Source: Entonaema liquescens
Lineage: Eukaryota; Ascomycota; Sordariomycetes; Xylariales; Xylariaceae
Assembly: GCA_902805475.1 (NCBI GenBank)
Contig: CADCSX010000003.1
Span: 3,472,001-3,536,000 of the forward strand
Length of the DNA stretch: 64,000 bases
Direction of reading: 5' to 3'
Part shown: piece after piece, positions 56,596-64,000 of the stretch
Numbering within the stretch: the stretch's first letter is position 1
Layout: each line of letters opens with the position of its first letter
The notes under the pieces: generated by a model
What the model saw: the letters and a program-made list of their open reading frames with translations, nothing else
Told to the model about the DNA's origin: nothing
Database searches by the model: none
Translations under genes and position numbers: made by a program

Positions 56596-57584
56596 TTACG
56601 CTTCACGTCTCTCACGACCACTGATCAGATAAATCCCAGCACGAGCTTCTAGCAGCGGGTCCGCCGAAGCCTCAACCCCATCGACCCTCGGGATGGGATC
56701 GAAGATGATATGTTTCTGCTGCGCGACCTGGTCGCTCGCGAGAGAATCCAGTCTGATCGTCCCAAGCTCGACGACCCGCCGGTCCTCCGGCCACTTCACG
56801 GCGCTGTCGTCCGTCACGTCGCCGGGCTCCGCGATCTGCGCCCGCAGTCGGAGCACCACGGGCCCGGCCTTGAGCACGTCGTCGTACAAGAACGTCTCGC
56901 TCTTCTCCCTAAGCGCCGCCGCGTCGAGATACGCCTCCCCGCCCTCGGGTACCACCCGGTACCGCACGAACGTCTCCCCCCCGTCCGCCGCCACGAACTT
57001 GAACGCGTTCACCCCGAAGTACCGCCCCTGGCCGAAACTCGCGGGCGTCGGGTTCGGCGCTTGCACGAACGCGAGCGCCGTCGGCCGCGCAGCTAGGTAC
57101 CCCGCGATCGACCCGTCCTTCACCGCCCGGAAGAAGTCCAGCGCGTCGGAGCCGTTCGACCCCGGGAACCCGTCGACCGAGTGCGTGATGATGTCCGTGT
57201 GCACGCGGCGCGGGGCCTGCGCCAGCACGAAGCGGATCGCGAGCCCGCGCGGGTTGCCGTTGGGGTTCGTGTCCGGGATGTCGGGGAGCCCGGTCGAGCT
57301 GGAGAAGCGTGCTATGACGGGCGTCGAGGGGTTGTTGAAGTGAGGCGCTTTCGACAGGGCCTGGGCTTCGGCGGTGGGGGTGAAGGTGCCGGTTAGTAAG
57401 ACGCCTTTGGCGTGGGCTGGGAGATTCTGTTAGCTAGTATCGCACTATAGGATGGCTACTTGATAGGTAGGTAGGTGGGGTTCATACCAGGTCGACATCC
57501 GGGATGCAATCCGAAGATATCGTGTAGTGTGTTGACTGTAGCATAGCTAGTCTCGACGACATCTTTGTTTGAAGGGAGAGGCAT
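56596..57584 (-). CDS. Small catalase-family (SrpA-type) heme peroxidase
   Basis: Two exons (57584-57488 and 57416-56596) give 305 residues, the size of the short catalase-related peroxidases rather than the 480-730-residue true catalases. The intron splits the codon for the Ala just before the catalytic His (AHAKGVLLTGTF). Other family blocks: PVIARFSSSTGLPDIPD, NPRGLAIRF, DIITHSVDGFPG, DALDFFRAVKDGS, and at the C-terminus WPEDRRVVELGTI, FDPIPRVDGVEASADPLLEA, YLISGRERR. No signal peptide or peroxisomal SKL (ends RREA). Likely peroxidase or peroxygenase activity with heme; substrate unknown. Codons are G/C-ending. Confidence 0.92.
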
Positions 57585-58371
57585 GGTTGTAACCGATGTT
57601 TATAGCAAGAGTTTTCGTAAGTTTTACTAATATGTTTTATTATGTTATTTCTATATGATAAAAATAAGAATCGAAGGACATCTTTCCAATATATATATAT
57701 ATACGCAAGGCTCGGCGTGCCTCAAGGTTCTCGTATAACCGCCATTATGTAAAAGGAGTGTTCAACACGTAAAGAGGCTGTGTAACCTGCAAAGCGACTG
57801 ATCAACTTGCAAAGGGCCTGATTAATCAACAGCTTACCATTGGATGTATACCATTCCTCCCATCATGGCGACATACCCTCCACGAGGGGGGTATATTACA
57901 TGCATATTGGTGGTTGCATTAAGATCTGCCTAGATACAAGTGTCAGATATAAACATGTTACTTAGTGGTTACTTTGCACAATATAATCTAGTAGATGATC
58001 AAACAACCATGATGAATTATTTTGAATATACAAAACCAATAAGCCATATCTTTTGGCAAAAGTATTCATATATAAACGTTGGATAGCAAGCCTAGAGACT
58101 CAATAATAGTACTCACTATATCAACATGCTTGCAAAGGCGGATTGGTTGTGATAGCTTCCTTCAGGGGCTGGGTGATATACCAGGGCGATTACTAAAGCC
58201 CTTACATGCACACACCGAATCACGAGTCTCACAGCCCAGCTCTTATACGAGCACATCGAAGTCAAGACCAATGGGCGTTTTTATTAAGTCACTAGCAACG
58301 AGCCAAGTCGATTTTATATACATCCTATATCACATCACATTCCTCCCTGAGCCTTGTCTCCCCCGCCCCTT
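57585..58371. other. Intergenic region
   Basis: 790 bases holding the promoter of the catalase-like gene and the 3' end of the deacetylase. It has three spaced near-copies of aacctgcaaagcgactgat/aacttgcaaagggcctgat (57770-57830). No gene. Confidence 0.45.
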
Positions 58372-61300
58372 TTATTCTTTCTCCCCCGGCAGCGGCGGCG
58401 CATTCGGGTCCATCATGCACTGGTCCACGCGCATCAGCTGCTTCCCGTGGCCTTGGCGATCTCAATGAACTCCTTGAGGTAGCTGACCGTGCTGTTGTAC
58501 AGGTAGTGCATCACCACGATGTTGCCCCCGCCGCCACGTCCCGCTTGAACGCCTCCAGCTGCTTCTCCGGCGTGTCCGATTCCGCCCACAGCCAGTCCTC
58601 CACGTCCACGCTCCACTGCACGATGTACGGGTCCTCGATCAGCGCCGCCAGCCGCTGCCGCATGCGCGCGCCCTCCGTGCCAAAGGGTGGCCGGAAGTAC
58701 TTGGGCGTCAGCCCGTCGAACGTTTCTTTCACCGCCTCGATGTCGTTCGAGTACTCCCAGTCGATGGACGCGTCGTCGGGAAGCCCCTCGAGCGGCGGGT
58801 GCGTGTAGCTGTGCAGCGCGATCTGGTGGCCCTTGGACGCCATCTCGTTGTAGATAGCGCTGAGGTTCGTCGTGGGGTCCCGGAGGGGCGCGCCGACGGT
58901 AAAGAAGGTAACGGTAATACCGGCGTCGTCGATCGTCTTCATGACCTGCTGCGCGAACACGGGGTCGCCGTCGTCGATGGCGAAGGCGAACGAGTTCGGC
59001 CGCTTGCACGCGAAGATGAACTGCCCCGACGGCAGCTTCTCCGGGATCTGGAAGTCCTTGGGGATCTGGTTGACGATCTCGATCTTGGAGAAGACGGTTG
59101 ATGTCGCCCCGTAGAACCCCTTGAAGGCGAAGCCGATCGCCCGCTTCCGGTCCACGTTGAAGTGGTTCAGCGGGATCCAGATGTCTGTCTCGGTGCTGTA
59201 CCGCGAGGCCTCGAGCGAGTCCCAGGTCTCCGGGTACGGGTAGATGTCGTTGTTGCACTTCTCATTGTGTTGTTGTAGGGCGATGGTGAAGAGGTTGCTT
59301 CCAGTGTAGGCGACGTGGAGATAGGACCCGTCGAACTCGGTCAAGTCCCGGCAGGTATCGGCGACTTGCGTAACCCACATCAAGTCCGAGTCATTCGTCT
59401 TCAGCGTCATGGTGTTTTTCTTGAAAGTCAATGTGATTCCCTCGTCAGCCCCGTGCCATTGTCCCAAGGCATTGGTCTCCGAGTTGGCGAACTTGTCGAT
59501 CACGAGGTTAGTAGCTTTGCTCGGGGGTGCTGGTACTGTCTCGGTAGGCCCGGATGGCTCGATAGGTGCAGGGGGGATGTACTCGACGACCTCGTTTCCA
59601 CAATACAAGGCTACGGGCCCAAAGGTAACAGGCTTCTTCAAGTTGGAAATGAGGATCGTTTCAAACTTGGTCAGATCAAGCCCCTCGAACTTGGAGAAGG
59701 GGATTGAGTATAGTTGCTCCTTTCCATTGAAAGTCCAACCTAGCTGTCGTGACGTCAAAACAACATCTTCAGTATCCTCGCTACCGCACTCTTCCTTAGG
59801 TGAAGAGAGCTGGACGTCAAAGGTCGTACCAGAAGCGGCAGAGATGCGAAGCGAGATTCCTCCGTATTGCTCCGCATCAATGCAGCCGAGCTGGGTGTAC
59901 CAGTACGAGTCGGTATCCTGGGGAGTAAAAGTAACCCTGTTGTTCTTGACCACGACGGACTTCATGGTGCCGTCATCGCTGCTTGACTTCAGCAAGGCGT
60001 TGTAGTAGAGAAAGGTCAAGCGGGATTGAGATATGAAGTCGTCGACGAGTAGGTGATCGCACTTTGCGGCTTCATCGCGAGCTACGATCGGATAGACCTC
60101 CGTTCTTGCCTCTACCGGAGCTACTGGTGCAGCGGCGGCCGTAGCGGTAGCAGTAGCAGTAGCATCAGGCCAGCCTCCCCACCCTGGGCCTTCCCATGGG
60201 TCGTCATCCCACCATGGAGGCTCGGTCGGCCAGATAGGACGGGTGGTAGTAGTTCGTCTTGTAGTTGTTGGCCTGCCAGGGGTGCTCCAGCTTCCCGTAC
60301 TAGTCTCCGTGGTTGTAGTCGTTGTAACATCGCCTCCGGGCAGAGTTGTGTAGATCGTAGTCGTAACGGTTACTACTGGTGGTTCGGGCTCGGTGGTAGG
60401 CACTGGTGTGACTATGGGAGGTTCAGGGTCCTCAGGCGGCGCGACGTCGGCGCATAGGAATTGCACGTTGTCCAGTTGCCATTCGTTGTCAGTCCCAGTC
60501 AACCCAGCAGAGAAGCCGTACCATAGAATACCAACGACGCCCTCTAGGCTAGCTCCCTCCCAGCTGTTCAGCGGAAGATTGATTGTTTGCAGGGAACCGC
60601 TTAAGCCGTCGAGGGTGTAATAGAAGCTTTGGTACTCAGTGTCGGAACATTCAGCGACGGTTTGCAGCTCAATAGAGACAGAGGCCGCTTCGGGGCCCTT
60701 GATGTTGAATGATACAGAGTCGTACTTGTGCGCTATGGTGTCTAAGCAGTCGAATTGCTCGTAGATATAAGATACCTCGATGTTGTTGGGTGTGAATGTC
60801 AGGATACCGCCATCGGTGCTGGTGGCATTCATGGTCTGGTCATCTGTTCAGGAGTTCAGTACTCAGCTCTACAAAAATTGTTACACAAGTATCTTACCGC
60901 TTGTAGCTCCCCGTAGGGAGTTCTCGCCAGTCTCCCACTGAGAAAAGTCGTCTACTAGCAAATGCGCCGTGCATGTCTCAACCGGAGCCGGGGGCGCGGG
61001 CTTGGAGGTAGCAGGAGGCGCGGCGGTCGAAGACGAAGTTGGCTTGGCAGTGTTCGAAGTCTTGGGAATACTTGAAGACTTCGAAGAGCTTGGTGGTGGC
61101 GGCGGCGCTGCTGAAGAGGTCGAAGGCGCCGGAGTCGAGGTTAGGGATGCTGTTGAGCTGGGCGGAGCCGGTGCCTCAGTGGAAGTTGGAGGTGGAGGTG
61201 CCGGAGCCTCAGAAGAGGTCGAGGGAGGCGGCGGAGGCGGCGGAGGAGCTTCAGTGGAAGATGGTGGGGGTGGTGCCGGAACTTCGGACGAAGTTGGCTC

Positions 61301-61546
61301 AGGGACCGGTGTTAAGCTCTCTGGAGGAGTGGGGGCCTCCGTAGGAGGAGGTGGTGGAACCGGTGTTTCGGTCGACGCAGGAGGTGCAGGAGGAACTGGA
61401 GTTTCCGTGCTAGCTGGGGGAGCAGGGGGAGCAGGCGTCTCAGAGGAAGCAGGAGGGGCATCCTGTCTCTTGGGCAGCCTGGCACCCGATACACCGCTCA
61501 CAAGCAAGGCGGCGGTGATACCGCCAATAACCTTTGTGAACCTCAT
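58372..61546 (-). CDS. Secreted polysaccharide (chitin) deacetylase with three repeat modules; two apparent frameshifts
   Basis: Exon 1 61546-60898, intron 60897-60844, exon 2 from 60843, about 1,040 residues. Layout: signal peptide (MRFTKVIGGITAALLVSGVSG); Pro/Ala/Ser/Thr-rich stalk; three related beta-sandwich modules starting HLLVDDF, HLLVDDFISQ and NLVIDKF, with a Thr/Pro linker and a Trp/Gly/Asp-rich patch between the first two; then a NodB deacetylase domain. NodB motifs: FAFAIDDGDP (metal Asp), HSYTHP, YFRPPFGTEG, WSVDVEDW and, after the first break, IVVMHY. Two frame switches near the 3' end, at 58525-58529 and 58444-58446, are each repaired by one added G. Repaired, the protein ends MMDPNAPPLPGEKE. 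Unrepaired it stops at 58511, before the last NodB motif. Likely target is chitin or an acetylated exopolysaccharide. Confidence 0.88.
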
Positions 61547-64000
61547 GATGAGTCCCTGGATGGCTCAAGGCTAGGCGATCGTCCGAGATTCAAGTCGTCT
61601 GGCAGCATGATCGAGACTTATATTGACGGGCCCGATCAGGGGTCATCCTCGCTTGACAGGAGAATTTTTTCTCTCTTTCCAGTAGACGAGATCCAAGGTT
61701 ACATGTGAATGGGATCATTGGGATCCATTGGGATGGCTAAATGAGCTTCGTTCTCGAGCAATATTGGCTGAACCCAAGATTGCGAACCTGCACGCCTAAG
61801 ACAGGGTTCTCCACACTCTGGGATCTGATGGGTTATACAACAGCCAGGAACACGAGCAAATTAATATGAGAGAGCCGCGTTATAACTGGCGGAACACCCG
61901 GACCGGCATTTTGGAGGCTTTGAAGAGATTTCCTTATTCTTCTTTCATGTCAATATGCGAGATCGAGACTCACTACTCTAGGTTTAGGGGGTACCATCTA
62001 TCACTGTTGCTACACTACACTACAGACGCACATTAATGTTGTAACTTTACAGCTTTGTTTCCCGAGGTTAACTTACACATAACATCAGACCTCAACTCCG
62101 AGGCTTATAAAGTCGTTCGACCTGTCATGATACCAGCTGCGCTCCTGCGAGATATACGAGGTGGCTTGCAGCAAGTAATGAGCCTGGCCGACCGCGGATG
62201 CATATAAGCCGGTCGGCAAAATGCCAAGAGGAGAATAATTAGAATGGCTTCCATAGCGCCGGCATAGGACATTAGGAAAGCCTTCTTGCAGCCAACCAAC
62301 CGCTAGGGCTAGCACGCTGCCGTCAGTCACCATTTTTTCTTCTTTCGTCGCGCCAGATGGTCACTAAGCGGGGGACATCAACGGCGGGCCAAGCGAATGA
62401 GGCCTCGTCAGCTTAATATACACGTATGAGCGAAGATGGTTTGATTATCGCGAATCGCACCGGCATATATGCAGCAGGGGGCTAGAATACGGCATCTCTC
62501 TGCGGAACGTGCGTGTGTGTGCGTGGTGCCTGAGCGGGTCGGTTCGCTTAAGGGGCAGAGCTTGTTATGTTAAAAAGGTTCTAGGACGGGCAGAAATGTA
62601 GGGTAACACTGCAGTCGATAAACGCGAGCCCTACTGCAGCCAGTATTGCCAATTTATCCTATTGCATGTTCAGCCGCCTTGGCAAATCTTGTAAACACGC
62701 TGTTTGAGGTTTATATTACACATTGGAATTCCTTTTTGATCAGACCATCCCTAACCCACTTACGTCTCGATGGCAATTGTTGTTTCTTTTCTTTTTTTCT
62801 CCTTTGCTGCCAATTTCGTGATTCGGTATGTTGCGGCCAAATACATGACCCGGCAAGCTTACAGCATGAGATTAGGTCTAGATCTCTTACGATCTCGTCC
62901 GAGCTTTAGATCTCGATTATCATCTGAGTCATGTTATTTTCCCACGTTGATAAGCCCCTTTTAATAAGCTTCCTTTGCTAATTAGAGTTCTGTTACTTAG
63001 AGACGTCGTGTAAGTCATCACCGCGCTACCACGTATCAATGGTTACCTTTTTCGGTCGACTATTACGATATGAGCCAATCAGATTCCTTATACACTAGCT
63101 GGGAAGCCAGCTTGGAAGGAGTCAAGTCTTTTCAACTTAGATTTGGCCCCTATATGGAAGTAGTGCATCTCGAATTAATTATATACTTTATACCTTAGTT
63201 AATCGTTATTAAGCTAGTAGGCTTCGGGGTCTAGACTTTCTTTCACTTATTACATTGCTGTAGTTGAGATCTAATTTTCCGATCGAACCTCTCACGACAC
63301 TGCCTTTCTTCAACAACCCAGGGGTTTAATCTAAACTCTAGGTTCATAGCGAATCGACGAAGTGTATAAGACAGTCTCCGCTTAGTAGCTATTCTATAAT
63401 ATCCAAGTCCCAACTGCCGGACCTACTGCAACCAACACATAGTAAGGCTAGAGCTAGAAAGAATAAGGAAGCCATCGGCAAATTACGGGTGAATAAACCT
63501 CAGCCGGTGGTAAGTAAAGGTGCCATTTCAAAAGTACGTGGAATCTGAATGGACGCATACGGTACATGTGCTGAGCTGCCCTATGCTGGGCAGATGCAAC
63601 GTCTCATCTCACGTAACACCGGACGGAAGTAATTCCACTCCATTATTCTGAGTTTGGGTGACGCCTCTTTAGAGGATACGTTGATCTTTAATATTCGTAA
63701 AGAATGGTCTCGGCTTTGCTTTGGTCAATGAAGAGAGGTTTATATATTTTCTACATGCCTACGAAAGCCATGTGCAAATATAGGATTGATGGATTTAGAG
63801 CACTATTGAGTCTGAAGATGTAACCATACTATAACAAAGAGTATATTAGTAGTATAGGTAGGTAATGTACTGATGTGAGTTTTGGGCTTTACGTCGAGGC
63901 GCATTTAAGAGGCACCGAGCCTGCAATCATATACTTATCCGTCTTGCTGAGCTGAAGAAAATGTCCTGCTACTGAATAAATATTCAAATATTCCGTAAAT
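61547..64000. other. Gene-poor right end
   Basis: 2.45 kb. The first part is the deacetylase promoter. The rest shows no frame with family features; frames of 82-87 codons at 62085-62333 and 62646-62909 are not convincing. Composition is normal, so it is not a RIP block. A gene may start beyond the window. Confidence 0.5.

Noticed and set aside
62646..62964. Short frames with a hydrophobic N-terminus at the right end
   Set aside because: Two overlapping frames, both short, with a T-run giving the hydrophobic part; no support for translation.

Overview
The window is nuclear DNA from a filamentous ascomycete (Pezizomycotina, most likely a Sordariomycete). The evidence is short 50-110 bp spliceosomal introns with GTAHGT-type donors and CTAAC/CTGAC branch sites, gene content typical of moulds (GID8, NDUFS4-type complex I subunit, MCM6, ESA1, PAN6, ERG8, GH125, chitin deacetylase), and a left flank of about 3.56 kb reduced to almost pure A/T, as left by repeat-induced point mutation (RIP). 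No rRNA, tRNA or CRISPR was recognised.

Layout: 1-3560 is a RIP-type AT-rich block. From 4 to 13 kb lie GID8, a divergent pair of oxidative-phosphorylation genes (complex I NDUFS4-type subunit and ATP synthase subunit f) sharing one promoter, and a very long disordered protein. From 14 to 28 kb lie NMD3, a TauD-type dioxygenase, an unknown basic protein, a QDR-type MFS transporter, the SNARE Ufe1 and aspartate aminotransferase. From 29 to 45 kb lie a small unknown protein, ESA1, RNase H2 subunit C, a cyclopropane-fatty-acid synthase, REX4, MCM6, ESF2, a 315-bp MITE and an aldehyde dehydrogenase. From 47 to 62 kb lie a small CRIB-like protein with a 2-kb upstream region, ERG8, PAN6, GH125, a small catalase-family protein and a multi-module chitin-deacetylase-like protein. 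The last 2.4 kb has no gene I can support.

The genes are mainly housekeeping and do not form one pathway. Local themes exist: ribosome/nucleolar genes (NMD3, REX4, ESF2), S-phase genes with an ACGCGT box upstream (MCM6, RNase H2C), respiration genes on a shared CCAAT-containing promoter, and a right-hand group of carbohydrate- and cell-surface-related secreted enzymes.

The most consequential observation is that four otherwise intact genes carry seven apparent reading-frame breaks, nearly all at short C/G/A runs (three of them in the normally essential ERG8). This points to consensus indels in the assembly rather than pseudogenes. Other notable items are strand-asymmetric RIP, the MITE with long terminal inverted repeats, a GC-AG intron in UFE1, a stopless 57-nt intron in the RNase H2C gene, and two 15-nt microexons. 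I found no convincing new defence or biosynthetic system.
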